Assembly: GCA_003118195.1 (NCBI GenBank)
Contig: BEXV01000061.1
Span: 342,454 to 406,453 of the forward strand
Direction: 5' to 3'
Origin: Hemicentrotus pulcherrimus
Lineage: Eukaryota; Echinodermata; Echinoidea; Camarodonta; Strongylocentrotidae
Length of the DNA: 64,000 bases
Part shown: piece by piece, positions 25,801 to 33,924 of the stretch
How positions within the stretch are numbered: position 1 is the stretch's first letter
Layout: the number at the start of each line of letters is the position of its first letter
Made by a program: the position numbers and the translations under genes
Notes under the pieces: model-generated
Seen by the model: only the letters and a program-made list of their open reading frames with translations
The model's database searches: none
Told to the model about the DNA's origin: nothing

Positions 25801-28800
25801 AAATACAGAGGTTAGGCTGAGTTTTGGTATTTTGAAACTATCAGTGTTTTTATTTTATCACATGTCTATTGTCATCACATTTGCTTCGCCTATCCAAATA
25901 TTTGTTCAAACTAATTGAAATATATGTTCATGTTGCTTGTAGGGTAATGGATATGGCACCAATTCTGAATCTTATTTCTTATTTATTTTTTCCTCGTGAT
26001 AGAAGTTCTAGATAGATGGCGCAATATAAATACTAATTGAAATATATGTTCATGTTGCTTGTAGGGTAATGGATATGGCACCAATTCTGAATCTTATTTC
26101 TTATTTATTTTTTCCTCGTGATAGAAGTTCTAGATAGATGGCGCAATATAAATACTAATTGAAATATATGTTCATGTTGCTTGTAGGGTAATGGATATGG
26201 CACCAATTCTGAATCTTATTTCTTATTTATTTTTTCCTCGTGATAGAAGTTCTAGATAGATGGCGCAATATAAATGCGCAATATAAATGCCTATAGTATA
26301 GCTTTACATGTCAACCCCCCTTAAAATTGACTGATACGTCTAGTTCACACCTGCAATGTATGAAGAGTGCGATATATAATTACAATGAAAAGGGAAAAAA
26401 AAGTTTTTTTATTACACATTTAATCAAACGTGAAATTGATTGTGATTTTTATAGGATTTTAGTGAACCACAAGGGCAGTACATCAGTGGTTTCTGGCCGG
26501 CTGCTGCTCTTCATCCAGCAATCTACATCGGTAGCTTCATCCTGCTCATCCTCCTCTTCATCACTCTCCTCACCTACGTCTGCTTCCACAGGTCAGTCAA
26601 GAACACTTTTCTTTTCTTTGATTTGACTTATTCGGAGGGAAATAGTTAAATGAATGTACAAATGCATGATTCAAATTAGGCCTAGTTCAAATCTATTGTT
26701 TAGTAGACTATAATGTTATGTGTAGGAATTCCTAAATGAGAATTGAAATTATGTACGACTATAAGAACATATTTAGGTAAGGCAGTAGTCAATGAAAGTC
26801 TTTACACATCGTTACTTGCAAGTTTGAAAACGATTAGAGTATTTGGTATAAACATCTGTTAATACTTGATGATATACACACATGTAGCTGTTAACAATAT
26901 TCAACACCTCATGTTAGCAAACTGAAAGGAAACTAGTGGGATTGGTTGTGATGGTGAGGGGAGGTATCAAGGGTTCTATTTTGTGTTGAGACATGACAAG
27001 GAAGTTCATAAAGTGGCATAAACCTATATGTGTGGTTCCAATATCAGTGGGAAGATTGATAATGGATTCCTCTCTCTGAAACATCTATTACATAGACTTG
27101 AATTTCTGTATGTTTTCGACAAAAAGCATACAATACTTCATTCTTAAAACCTACAATATCATTAACCCCTTTAGCAACATTCGGATGAAGCGCAAGTGTC
27201 GGCATTCCCTTATCAACATCTGCCTGGCCATCATGTTCCTGGTCGTCTTCTACACCGGCGGCATCAAGTGGACGGAGCCAATCCTCCTCTGTCAGATCGT
27301 GGGCATCGGCCTCCACTACTTCAGCATCTGTACCCTCATGTGGATGGTGATACAGGCCAACAACCTCCGCAAGGCCCTCATCAGGCGCAACCGACCCCCT
27401 CTACCACCGGGGGAAAGCCCCCCTCCTCCCAGGCCCATCCTTAGATTCTATTTTGTGGGTTGGGGTGAGTAGTCAAGTCTTCTTTTTATTAAAAAATCCT
27501 CAGCGAAACTAACTTTAAAGTAGTCACCTGAAGAATAAGAAGTGTTTTGATTTGATGCAAGATTCACATCATTGCGAAGGGGAAGCCTTACTGATAAAAT
27601 ATAACAACTTCCCACTTCAAAAATATGTTTGGGGTCTGCAGTAATCATCTCTGAAAAATGTTAATTTTGAGATCCAGATTTTCTGCCTTCAGCAGTCCTC
27701 TGTAGAGCGTCAAGATTTGTGACATCACATGCAAGACACAGCTAGCCACAAAATTGCATTTTATGCCTTTCCATGATATCTATATGAATTTTCAGCAAAT
27801 TATTTTTTTTTCAAGAGAAAATCTTTCCATTCATATATAATTTGTCCATGATTATCAGTTGTTATGAATTTTCTTCGGTTGACTACTTTAAGCTTTCATT
27901 AATACTTAACTGCTTGAATAACACACACTCTTGCATTCTTACACTTTGTAATTTACGATGTAGAGAGGCTGTGCAACAAATTTGGACTGGAAGATGAATA
28001 TTCTGTGTCTGCTACATGTACATATATGCGTAACCATGAGAACAGGTGTGCTCAGTACTTAATGTCATGAGATCTGATAAGTCATAGTCATTCCATTAGT
28101 ATTCTTTTCTATGACATTTGAAATCATTTCAATTTCTAAAATCGGACTTAAAATTCTGGTAAGTCAGATCTTAAATCTTGGCAAATTGCAATCAGTCAGA
28201 GTCAGATATTTAGAATGGATTTTTTTAAAACCCTTGTCAAACCTCTCTATTAAGGCCACCAAAGTGAAACACAAAAGGTCGCCACTGTAGACAGGTGGCC
28301 TTTACATAGAGGTGGCCACTAAGACAGGTTTGCCTATACATGTATTTGTGAATAACTGGTTTAAAATTGAAATTCAATTTTGCTTCATGTTTGACAGGTA
28401 TTCCTATGATTGTAGTGGGGATTACGGCGGCGGCATCTCCGGACATTGGCAACTACGGAGGCTCAGAATTGTAAGTAAATGATAAAATTCTCAATCTTGG
28501 TGATATGCTGTGGAAATTTTTTTATAGTGACGGTGTATATCAATAGCCACTGGAAAGACGGACTTTATTTTAAGATGCTAATCGGAGAAATGCATGAATA
28601 TAAAGCACACTCCCAAGAAATTAAAAGCATGAGATAAAATTTCTGTAGGCGTCAGTATAATTAAAAATGCATGGAGACTAAAATAATGTTCCATTGAGCA
28701 AAAGAGGTACTTAATGTCATTATATATGATGTGATCTTTAACATGAGTGTAGGACACTCATAAAGCTAATAGTAGTCTCACTTTCCCCTTGGACTGGTCG

Positions 28801-30578
28801 ACATCAGAAATTTGAGTCTGTATTGTTTGATAGTATTTTTTAGTTGCGTTAGAATAACTGGACACCGAGTTTATTGTTCCCTGCGATTGTAGTACTGACA
28901 TCTTTCTTTCTTTTCCTTATTCAGTTGCTGGATTGTGGACTTCACAGTTAGCCTGGCTGCCTTCTTTGGCATAGCAGCAGCCATGGTAGTCCTGACGTGT
29001 GCCATGTTTATCTGGGCTTCCATGCACGTCAACAGGGCGCCCTCTATGGCCCAGCTACAGGCCTACGAGCTACGAGACCAGAACCCTGATCACAAGGACA
29101 TACCGAACCACCGAGGAGAGAATGGGATCGAGAGACAGACTGGAACGGACAACGAGTCGGTCGTAACGCATCGTACAGGAATCTCGGGAATGTCCAGCGT
29201 GATGGACTCGGAGTATACGTTCGCCAAGCAGATCACCGCTGCTGTGCTGATGCTGTTGGGTTTCGTTGGGACATGGACATTCGGTGCTTTAGCGGTCACC
29301 CAAGAAGACTTTCTAGTCATGGTGTTTTGCTATCTGTATGCTGGTACTGCAGTAGGACTCGGCCTATTCATCTTTGTTTACAACTGCGGAATGCGCATCG
29401 ACGTCAAATACAACTGGAAGAAGACGTGCGGTTGCACCCAAAAGGATCGGTATACGGTTGCAGTGACATCCAACCAAAGCACCCAGAGTGTCAATAACGG
29501 CCATGTGGTACAGAGGAGACAATCTGCAAGCAGTGTTGATTCTAATAATACAAACAAGTCCAATAATACCAATCACTCGTATCCTTCAGTGGTATCAGGT
29601 TCGCGAAAGACCTCAAAGTGTAATTATGTGCCGTCCCATACAAACACAGGCACTGATGCCTCGATTGACAGTAGCACACAGGACAATGCAGGGCGCGTGC
29701 ATAACTATGACAAAAATCATCGTAGTAACGGTTATGCCCAGCGCTACCACAAGCAAGCGCGCAGCCGTACTAAGAATCACAAACATTCTCGTTACTCGCA
29801 GGTCTCGCGAGACGGCCAGGAGGCGATGGCCGTACCACCTCCGATGGTGCCCACGTTGCCCAACGGGGCGGGACGGACGGGCAGCTCCTCGAGTTTCCCC
29901 ATCGCCCACATGCATCACGTTGACCCCACCCATCAAAGCCCTGCAAGTAGCAACTCGTACCTACCTCAGCATGTGCTCTACATGGGAAGCCAGCCGCGCA
30001 TGGTGCCCCTCTCTCAAGAACTCCACAGTAGCCATTCAGGCCATTTAGGGTTGTACCCTCAGCCTGAGGCTCTGTGCACCACGCAATCCTGGGATGCGCT
30101 CCGGGAAAACTCTCTGCCTCGTAGCACCGCATCCAGCGATCGCTTCGTAAGAGACAGAGACAGGACAGGGTTTGTGCAGCAGCCGGTCCGGCAACATTTC
30201 ATAGACTGTCCACACGAGGGCAGCATGCCGCGGGCCATGTCGGGCAAGAAGCAGTCGCGAGAAGAACTGCGTAAAGGCTCCGCCTCAAAGAACTCCTCTC
30301 GGGATCATCTTCCGCGACACGAGGACATCGCAGAATATCCAGTCGCAGAGATGAATCCTCTTTTACAAAGAACTCAGCGACCAAGTGTCTCCAAACCCCC
30401 AACATATGAAGAGGTGGCTGTGGTCCCTGAAAGCCAGGCTCTGATTGGTGGAAACATGCAAAGGGAGGTGGAGCCTGTCAATGGTAGCGAATCAGACCAC
30501 AGTAGAGTACTGACATCAAAAGAATACCAGATGTCGCAGAATGGTCTTGGTGGAGACAAGAGAGAAACAAGTGTTTAA
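3315..30578 (+). CDS. ADGRA: Adhesion G protein-coupled receptor A (GPR124/GPR125-like), 5'-partial
   Basis: A surface receptor related to vertebrate ADGRA2/ADGRA3, proteins tied to Wnt7 co-reception and planar cell polarity. Seventeen exons join in consistent phase: 3315-3386, 16088-16159, 16727-16798, 17934-18103, 18569-18792, 19669-19819, 20113-20318, 20793-20939, 22934-23028, 23507-23750, 24049-24268, 24693-24797, 25656-25759, 26455-26591, 27175-27464, 28398-28470, 28925-30578. Counting from the first visible residue: three LRRs 1-72, LRR C-cap 73-129, Ig 130-254, HormR 255-310, GAIN 323-627 with GPS His-Leu-Thr at 619-621, TM1 in 640-670, TM2-TM3 in 680-745, TM4 about 760-785, TM5 797-825, TM6-TM7 about 895-955, then a long Ser/Asn/His-rich tail ending ETSV, a class I PDZ ligand. 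Domain order and length (1,344 residues visible) match ADGRA2/3; ADGRA1 lacks the LRR/Ig part. Signal peptide and LRR N-cap are outside the window. ADGRA2 and ADGRA3 cannot be separated by eye. Confidence 0.95.
4544..4591. repeat. (TA)n microsatellite
   Basis: About 48 bp of alternating T and A, interrupted once by ACATGTA. It lies in the long receptor intron. Confidence 0.9.
6060..6360. repeat. Purine-rich (GA)n tract
   Basis: About 300 bp with strong purine bias on the plus strand, containing a pure (GA)n core near 6129-6163 and GGGAGA/GGGGAG variants. Long open frames on the minus strand here are low-complexity Ser/Leu translations of CT repeats, not genes. Confidence 0.85.
10630..10965. 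repeat. Degenerate purine-rich tract
   Basis: About 330 bp of mostly A and G with repeated modules such as GGAGAGACAAGTAG (near 10700 and 10826) and GATAAAAGGAAGA. It looks like an old, diverged tandem purine repeat in the receptor intron. Confidence 0.7.
11621..12010. mobile_element. MITE-like element, family 'CATCAGCTCGAG', copy 1
   Basis: The ends are inverted repeats containing CCTCATCAGC and, on the other side, GAGCTGATGGGGACAGGCC. Internal inverted blocks contain ATCCCGCTATTT and AAATAGCGGG. The same termini occur at 24928-25249. No transposase is encoded, so this is a non-autonomous foldback/MITE-type element. The left end seems partly duplicated (CCGTCCTCATCAGC twice). Confidence 0.75.
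13339..13533. mobile_element. TTAA-flanked MITE, copy A (A-rich interior)
   Basis: The left end reads TTAAAGCCCCACTGTACTAC and the right end, read on the minus strand, TTTAAAGCCTGTCTGCACTA. These give an imperfect terminal inverted repeat with TTAA at each edge. The centre, normally GGTCCCCCATGGTCCCC-like in other copies, is replaced here by an A-rich stretch. Other copies lie at 40255-40448, 43205-43348 and 57686-57882. Confidence 0.75.
13858..13894. repeat. (GA)n microsatellite
   Basis: A pure GA run of about 30 bp ending in GCGCGCGC, in the receptor intron. Confidence 0.9.
15824..15925. other. Assembly gap (102 N)
   Basis: An unresolved run of N in the receptor intron, followed by a CT-rich pyrimidine tract (15926-15985) that probably caused the break. 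Confidence 0.99.
16088..16159 (+). CDS. ADGRA: Receptor exon: leucine-rich repeat
   Basis: A 72-bp exon between TTACAG and GTGAGT, same phase as the other LRR exons. It starts DLSNNMLGSVNNTMFIGLSS, followed by LEEL. The N-N-T triplet is a possible N-glycosylation site. Confidence 0.92.
16727..16798 (+). CDS. ADGRA: Receptor exon: leucine-rich repeat
   Basis: A 72-bp exon between TTCCAG and GTAAGT. It starts IFSHNQISTISQATFDRLTM, followed by LRRL. It is the last LRR before the C-terminal cap, and its phase joins correctly on both sides. The 567-bp intron before it holds nothing recognised. Confidence 0.92.
16799..17933. other. 1.1-kb receptor intron
   Basis: AT-rich intron with no exon seen. 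A short inverted repeat is present: TTTCTGGTTATTCATCC near 17066 and GGATGAATAACCAGAAA near 17094, a stem of about 17 bp with a small loop. Confidence 0.65.
17934..18103 (+). CDS. ADGRA: Receptor exon: LRR C-terminal cap
   Basis: A 170-bp exon between TTGCAG and GTAAGT. It carries the LRRCT signature EYLVCDCKLDWIVKW followed by further Cys residues (DSTTCAVPESL and QLNC). The pattern C-x-C ... C ... C is typical of LRR C-caps and closes the repeat solenoid. Confidence 0.94.
18220..18606. repeat. Degenerate ~95-bp tandem array including the Ig-exon acceptor
   Basis: Four diverged copies each contain a T/C-rich stretch, a GTCAG|AC or GTAAG|AC junction, a further CTGCAG/TTCAGA-type site, and an AARTYC/AGATCC tail. 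The junctions fall before 18257, 18353, 18448 and 18569, spaced 96, 95 and 121 bp. The last copy is the true acceptor and 5' part of the Ig exon. See findings. Confidence 0.75.
18569..18792 (+). CDS. ADGRA: Receptor exon: Ig domain, first part
   Basis: A 224-bp exon starting at ACTTTCC after GGTCAG and ending before GTAAGT. It encodes the first Ig strand and Cys (DQVVFKGDPISLECIA) and the core Trp (QQMVWLRNKKIL). I chose the acceptor at 18567-18568 rather than CTGCAG at 18581-18582, because only the former continues in frame from the LRRCT exon; the latter gives a stop after four codons. Confidence 0.92.
18828..18976. mobile_element. MITE with perfect 15-bp TIR
   Basis: A 149-bp element begins CTGGGGGTGTTTCAC and ends with the exact reverse complement GTGAAACACCCCCAG. 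The interior includes TTGTTATAAGCTAGT and CTGATTGGTTATCAGCAG. It starts 36 bp after the Ig exon's splice donor. A degraded reverse copy lies near 35435-35555. Confidence 0.85.
18977..19668. other. Receptor intron remainder
   Basis: The rest of the intron between the two Ig exons. AT-rich; nothing coding or clearly repetitive seen. Confidence 0.6.
19669..19819 (+). CDS. ADGRA: Receptor exon: Ig domain, second part
   Basis: A 151-bp exon between CAACAG and GTAAGA. It supplies the second Ig cysteine (GLWKMECQVMTGSGRGNTNV) and the linker NINQSHNCQEEVTTNNK. The reading frame runs straight into the GATGAT repeat if unspliced. Its last 49 bp recur at 20043-20091. Confidence 0.9.
19825..20042. repeat. 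(GAT/GAG)n trinucleotide-rich tract
   Basis: About 220 bp of imperfect GATGAT, GAGGAG and TGATGA repeats immediately after the splice donor. Open frames across it on either strand are repeat translations. Confidence 0.9.
20043..20091 (+). repeat. Partial copy of the preceding exon's 3' end
   Basis: About 49 bp resembling 19771-19819 (CAATCAGTCTCACAACT, then CCAGGAAGAAGTC, shared with few changes). The splice donor is not conserved: AACAGCAAATAT instead of AATAAAGGTAAG. It lies just before the HormR acceptor. Confidence 0.8.
20113..20318 (+). CDS. ADGRA: Receptor exon: hormone-receptor (HormR) domain
   Basis: A 206-bp exon between TACTAG and GTAAGA. It carries WQATIPDMTAEVPCPNGGG, then RRTCLDGGRWQTP and EACDYADEATRML. 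The Trp/Cys spacing and the G-x-W motif fit the HormR domain found N-terminal to GAIN in this family. Confidence 0.92.
20793..20939 (+). CDS. ADGRA: Receptor exon: GAIN domain subdomain A
   Basis: A 147-bp, phase-0 exon between CATACAG and GTGAGT. It is helical, with ADKLKVVFVARFIEKIHQLT matching the start of the GAIN helical subdomain of ADGRA proteins. Confidence 0.88.
21254..21450 (+). mobile_element. tRNA-derived SINE
   Basis: The head has a perfect RNA polymerase III A box TGGCTCAGTGG, followed by TAGAGCA, an anticodon-loop-like CTCATAA (CAT, tRNA-Met-like), and a degenerate B box CGGTTTAGAAA. The body has TCGGAGAGGACTTAAAGCC and TTGGTCTCC at 21370-21398, resembling a conserved SINE central domain also seen in the element at 33925-34113. 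Confidence 0.82.
21695..21819. mobile_element. MITE-like element, family 'GGGCCCCGTCTTA', copy 1
   Basis: The right end read on the minus strand starts GGGGCCCCGTCTTATTAAGA; the left end is a diverged GAGCCCCATCTAATATAAAG. The interior has GGATCAATCACAACTC. A second copy lies at 33733-33867. Confidence 0.65.
22320..22800. repeat. Long polypyrimidine (CT)n tract
   Basis: About 480 bp dominated by CTCTCTCTC, CTCCCT and TCTGTCTC, with only rare purines. It may form triplex DNA. The open frames here (Ser/Leu/Phe repeats) are not genes. It ends 134 bp before the next exon. Confidence 0.92.
22934..23028 (+). CDS. ADGRA: Receptor exon: GAIN domain
   Basis: A 95-bp exon between CAACAG and GTAAGT. 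It encodes LGQVMINIASNLMEVNSTLL then AQSQIQDRSC, a GAIN helical segment with an N-S-T glycosylation sequon. The phase-2 end joins the next exon as a Lys codon. Confidence 0.88.
23507..23750 (+). CDS. ADGRA: Receptor exon: GAIN domain
   Basis: A 244-bp exon between GACAG and GTGAGT. It includes VIDALEYFASNILQHGQ, HYAPNIAVRAIKLPT and FSGMLCAAIVPGPG, matching ADGRA GAIN positions. GC-rich compared with flanking introns. The 478-bp intron before it holds nothing recognised. Confidence 0.92.
24049..24268 (+). CDS. ADGRA: Receptor exon: GAIN subdomain B
   Basis: A 220-bp exon between ATCCAG and GTACGT. It encodes IEASIQLPPTIF, then VVLQFFVYKNGRLFPS and ERAVTSMVVASKI. The F-x-x-(Y/R)KNGRLFP block is strongly conserved in ADGRA proteins. 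Confidence 0.93.
24313..24488. mobile_element. Inverted-repeat element, 'AAAGACCACC' type
   Basis: The ends ACAGTAAAAACTG and (minus strand) ACAGTAAAACATG are inverted. The interior repeats TACAAAGACCAC, ATAAAGACCACC and GGTGGTCTTTATAG several times. It lies in the intron 45 bp after a splice donor. A related short element is at 28239-28331. Confidence 0.7.
24693..24797 (+). CDS. ADGRA: Receptor exon: GAIN subdomain B
   Basis: A 105-bp exon between CTGCAG and GTGAGT. It encodes NYSVVNLTDPVTLTFRP, then SEAPVYWDVTSPG. The beta-strand pattern and Trp precede the GPS. N-Y-S and N-L-T are possible glycosylation sites. Confidence 0.9.
24928..25249. mobile_element. MITE-like element, family 'CATCAGCTCGAG', copy 2
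   Basis: Long imperfect terminal inverted repeats of about 45 bp. The left end is AAAGGCCCATCAGCTCGAG and continues through TTTGCCAAATAACC. The right end on the minus strand is AAAGGCCTTTCTTTATCGCC, continuing through the same TTTGCCAAATAACC and GCTATTTT. Better preserved than the copy at 11621-12010. Confidence 0.85.
25250..25655. other. Receptor intron remainder
   Basis: AT-rich intron, nothing recognised. Short open frames here lack family similarity. Confidence 0.6.
25656..25759 (+). CDS. ADGRA: Receptor exon: GPS (autoproteolysis motif)
   Basis: A 104-bp exon between TACAG and GTAATA. It encodes GEWKSEGCKIV, then TVQCSHLTNFAILK. The two Trp/Cys positions and the C-S-H-L-T-N-F-A-(I/V)-L string are the GPCR proteolysis site. 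Cleavage in active GPS motifs falls between Leu and Thr/Ser, and both His and Thr are present. Confidence 0.94.
25911..26276. repeat. Triplicated 122-bp tandem repeat
   Basis: Three nearly identical 122-bp units start at 25911, 26033 and 26155, each beginning CTAATTGAAATATATGTTCA and ending GGCGCAATATAAATA. The final GCGCAATATAAATG tail is repeated once more just after. The tail resembles the GCGC(T/A)ATATAAAT ends of some SINEs. The copies are so alike that the event must be recent. Confidence 0.93.
26455..26591 (+). CDS. ADGRA: Receptor exon: TM1
   Basis: A 137-bp exon between TATAG and GTCAGT. It encodes HPAIYIGSFILLILLFITLL, then TYVCFH. It covers the tethered-agonist linker after the GPS and the first transmembrane helix. 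Confidence 0.9.
26592..27174. other. Receptor intron
   Basis: A 583-bp AT-rich intron, nothing recognised. Confidence 0.6.
27175..27464 (+). CDS. ADGRA: Receptor exon: TM2, TM3 and start of TM4
   Basis: A 290-bp exon between TTTAG and GTGAGT. It carries TM2 (HSLINICLAIMFLVVFYTGG), TM3 with its Cys (CQIVGIGLHYFSICTLMWM) and an intracellular loop 2 with a proline-rich PPLPPGESPPPPRP string. That string is characteristic of ADGRA receptors and precedes ILRFYFVGWG of TM4. Confidence 0.95.
27465..28397. other. Receptor intron with a short inverted-repeat element
   Basis: A 933-bp intron, AT-rich. The only structured piece seen is the element at 28239-28331, close to the acceptor of the next exon. 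Confidence 0.65.
28239..28331. mobile_element. Short inverted-repeat element (~93 bp)
   Basis: Left end AAACCTCTCTATTAAGGCCA; right end on the minus strand AAACCTGTCTTAGTGGCCAC. This gives an imperfect TIR of about 20 bp. The interior has GTGGCCTTTACATAGAGGTG. It is related in wording to 24313-24488. Confidence 0.7.
28398..28470 (+). CDS. ADGRA: Receptor exon: TM4 / extracellular loop 2
   Basis: A 73-bp exon between GACAG and GTAAGT. It encodes GIPMIVVGITAAASPDIGNY, then GGSEF, the end of TM4 and the start of loop 2. The phase-2 end joins the last exon as a Phe codon before CWIVD. Confidence 0.92.
28925..30578 (+). CDS. ADGRA: Receptor last coding exon: TM5-TM7 and C-tail with PDZ ligand
   Basis: A 1,654-bp exon after TTCAG ending at TAA 30576-30578. 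It starts with the loop-2 Cys-Trp (CWIVDF), then TM5 (AAFFGIAAAMVVLTCAMFIW), TM6 (ITAAVLMLLGFVGTWTFGAL) and TM7 (VFCYLYAGTAVGLGLFIFVY). The tail of about 390 residues is rich in Ser, Asn, Thr and His, has basic stretches and a PPTYEEV motif (a possible WW-domain ligand), and ends RETSV. The terminal T-x-V is the PDZ-binding signature shared with vertebrate ADGRA2/3, which bind Discs-large-type scaffolds. Confidence 0.96.
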
Positions 30579-32859
30579 ATCTGGTGTTTCAAATCATGTT
30601 GTATTCATTGTATTCTGTACATGTATGTCTAAAAATGTTTACTAGAGTGCATGCCTAACTTGAGTCTAAAGTATTCAGGTTTTATTTAATAGTACTGACT
30701 TGCAATGTGTACACCTTATATTTTGGCTGAAATGATGTTAGAAGGTCATGAGAACTTTTTTGTTGTTGTTAGTTTCTAAGATTAACGGTCATACTGATAG
30801 ATCAAATAATTATGTTACACCAATTAGGTTGGAGTATAATTGAGATAGTACCAGTGTTAAATTAGAGCCAAATTTAAAAAAAAATAATTAGAAAATACAT
30901 AATTTTTTTTCTTCCAATGAGCTAACATTCAGTCTGAACCGCTAAAGAGGTGTCATGGCAAATAATACCTTGTGTATTCATAAACCTATTGAATGTTTTC
31001 AAAAATGTATTCACAGTTTTCAGTGTTTTTAGAGTTGTGAAATACATGTAGAGTGAATAGAGAGAGTCTAAACTGCCCATTTTTAAATCCTCTTTTTTTC
31101 CTTCTCGATTTGCAGTGCAATGCTTTTTCTAAACTCTTTTTATAAAGAGCAGTCCATATTTTCTTAATCATGAAAGTCCAAACTAATCTAGTACTAAATC
31201 ATGTAGAAATATTTAAGTGTTACTTCAATATCAGTTTCTTGATATGTGTACTGTATGCCTGAATGTATTTATGATGAAAATGTTTATACAGTACATTATG
31301 CAAGCAGCACTCAGCAACCGGAGGAGCGAATAGTCTTCAGGGGGCCAAATTGTCTCGCTGACATGTTTGCTTGAAATTGTATTTAAAGAAAAAAAAAGGT
31401 ACTTGATTTATCTTATCTATACCTTGAAAGGGAATATGATTTTTAGAATGAACGATGCATGTACATGTAGCTGCTGATCATGTAGTAGATTGACTGAAAG
31501 TACTCGCCCTATGCTCTGGTGGCAAATGCTACGCGGCAAATATCATGTAATAACCAAATTTTCCCACTCTGACTTTGGATCAAACACTTTACCTAGCCCT
31601 AAACTTAACCCAAAACCCACTTGCAACCCTTTTCCTAACCCTTAACTTTTTATGTAAAAAAGCTTGGAGCTATTGTCACCAGAGCATATGTTGGATACCA
31701 CCTTATGTATTCTTTATAGCCGCTAAGATCATGACTTGTGAAAAAAGGAAAATTATTAATTAATTGATTGCTCGTTGCTTGTTATGCTAGTACTTTCTTA
31801 GCCATAGAAAAGAGTACAATATAAATACATGTACTGCTAACATACTTTAGGACGAATTGGTCCCATTTTTGTTCAGCCCCCATCTTTTAAAATACTTGCA
31901 ATCGATTCAAGTAGTGATACCAATCACTATTAAAAAGAGACTTCAGTTTGTAAGCTTGTGATCAACAAGGATCAATTGCAATAGTTTATAAGACAGGAGG
32001 AATCATGCTTTAAGTTTTTAGTTGCTGGACTGAAATACCATGGGGTATGAATGATGTCCACTAGATTGATTCATTGTAGCTGAAACAGTAGAAAGTATTT
32101 AATTTGGTATTCTAAAGATGTTCACAAGCTTCATTCATCTTTGTAGTTGTAGAAGTTGTGAACAATTTTGCCATATATATGTGAACACCTTGGACATCCG
32201 TTTCTCATATGTAAGCGTTCATGTTTGAAGCAAAGTGGGGCTGTATTCTGAAAACAAATGTTATCATGTATGTTAAGGAAAACGATATTATTTGTCATAA
32301 CAAACTCCAGTTGCGCGGAACTAACACTTAAAATTGGTGCTTGCGCAGATGTCTCTTTTAACTTGATGTGAACGCAGCCAGCTTTGCACAGACATTAATC
32401 ATTGACACGTCCTAATTCTGATTTGATATGAAAATTAACATTGTTTTACCAACATAAAAGACAACATCGTTTTCAGAATACCACCCTAGAACCGTAGCAC
32501 CAAGCAAACAAATTCCTACCATTGCAGTATTCCAGCATTGTCATTATCGTGGCAGCCCGATATGTTTATGTGTGTTCTGTTGTGTCCACGCACAAATCAA
32601 GATTTTTCTATTTGAAATGCATTTTTGAGTACTACTTGGTACTGCAAAATGACACCATGTACAGTGCATAAGCGTCAATTGTACATATTGAAATTGTAGA
32701 CTAGTTGAAGGCAGGTGATGTTGGTCTTGGATGTGGTGCATTTTATGGGAGATGTGCCAGCATGCTGTGAGTAAAACTCACTGTTTTGTTGAAGGAGCAT
32801 AACTCAACATTTCTTGGGACATTACATGACAATATTACTGTTTGTTATTGATGCAAAGA

Positions 32860-33030
32860 GTGAAGAGAAGGAGAAAGAGAGATAGAAGAAGAGATGATGA
32901 AATAGAGGGAGATAGGGGGAGGGAGAGGGAGGGAGATAGAAGAAAAGATGATGTAATTGAGTGAGACAGGGAGAGAGAGGGGAGGGAGGAGGGCAGGAGG
33001 GAGAGAGAGAGAGAGAGAGAGAAAGAAATA
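32860..33030. repeat. GA-rich purine tract
   Basis: About 170 bp of GAGAGA/GGGAGG/GATAGA repeats ending in pure (GA)n at 33001-33023. The minus-strand open frame is low-complexity Ser/Pro/Leu. Confidence 0.9.
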
Positions 33031-33732
33031 AAATGACATGGATTTACAGACAGAAAGAAAGAGAACTAGCTAAAAATGTCATTAAGGAATCAAAATATCA
33101 TATGTGCTAGTATTCTGTTATTTCAAAGTTGAAATCATGGATTTCTTACTTATTCACTTTTTTTACATCGGTCATCAAGAAATCAGGAGTATAATGAAAA
33201 GAAAGGATAAACACTGGTTGGGATCATTTCTATGATTTTTTTTTTTATTTGAATTTTTATTACAGATCCATTTTTTTTCTTCATAGGAAATGTATTATAG
33301 CAGGACGTTTTTATCAGACTCTACTTGCCCATATGTAGATCAAATTTCAAAGCTGGTTTTGTCTTTCATTTTGTTTTAACAGGAATTAAAGTGACTGTTA
33401 TTAGGTATTCAACTTGCCCAGTTAAGTGTATTTTCAAACTTCAACATGTAGTTACTTTTCAACAGAGGAATTTTCTGAGAATTTTGTTACTAGAATGACA
33501 TTGCATATGGAACTTAATTGTTGTTAGATTTGTTTTCTGATCATTGTGACTTTGAAGATTAGAATTCTGATATTGGGTAATCATTTTAATGTCGGTATTA
33601 CGCTCTAAAAGTAATACAATTTATATCATTTTTTTAATTACATGTTTAGCTTTCATGTGGAGCCTATAGCATGCTCTTTTGGAGTCTATTAATAAAAATA
33701 TAAGAAACTTCTTGAAAATCATCAGATCGTCA

Positions 33733-33867
33733 GGGCCCTGTCTTACAGAGTTGCGATTGATTTGAATCAGCAAGTTTGCAATCTCCTATCTCTTATGTAC
33801 ATATCTGCGATTGATATTAATCGCAAATAAGTTGCAATTAATATCAACTCTTTGTAAGACGGGGTGT
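33733..33867. mobile_element. MITE-like element, family 'GGGCCCCGTCTTA', copy 2
   Basis: Starts GGGCCCTGTCTTACAGAGTT and ends with the near-exact inverse (minus strand CCCCGTCTTACAAAGAGTTG). Internal inverted blocks include TTGCGATTGAT and ATTAATCGCAA. The whole 135 bp could fold as one hairpin. Confidence 0.8.
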
Positions 33868-33924
33868 GTATTCTATTCCCCCTGTTCAAAGATTTTGATT
33901 GTTAGAAAGAGATCTGAGCAGGAA

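Noticed and set aside
29488..30132. Long frames overlapping the receptor tail on both strands
   Set aside because: Shadows of the genuine tail-coding frame; no independent family match.
28935..30578. A separate gene starting at the internal Met (MDFTVSL)
   Set aside because: It is the last exon of the receptor: the frame continues upstream to CWIV and a TTCAG acceptor, and TM1-TM4 lie in preceding exons.
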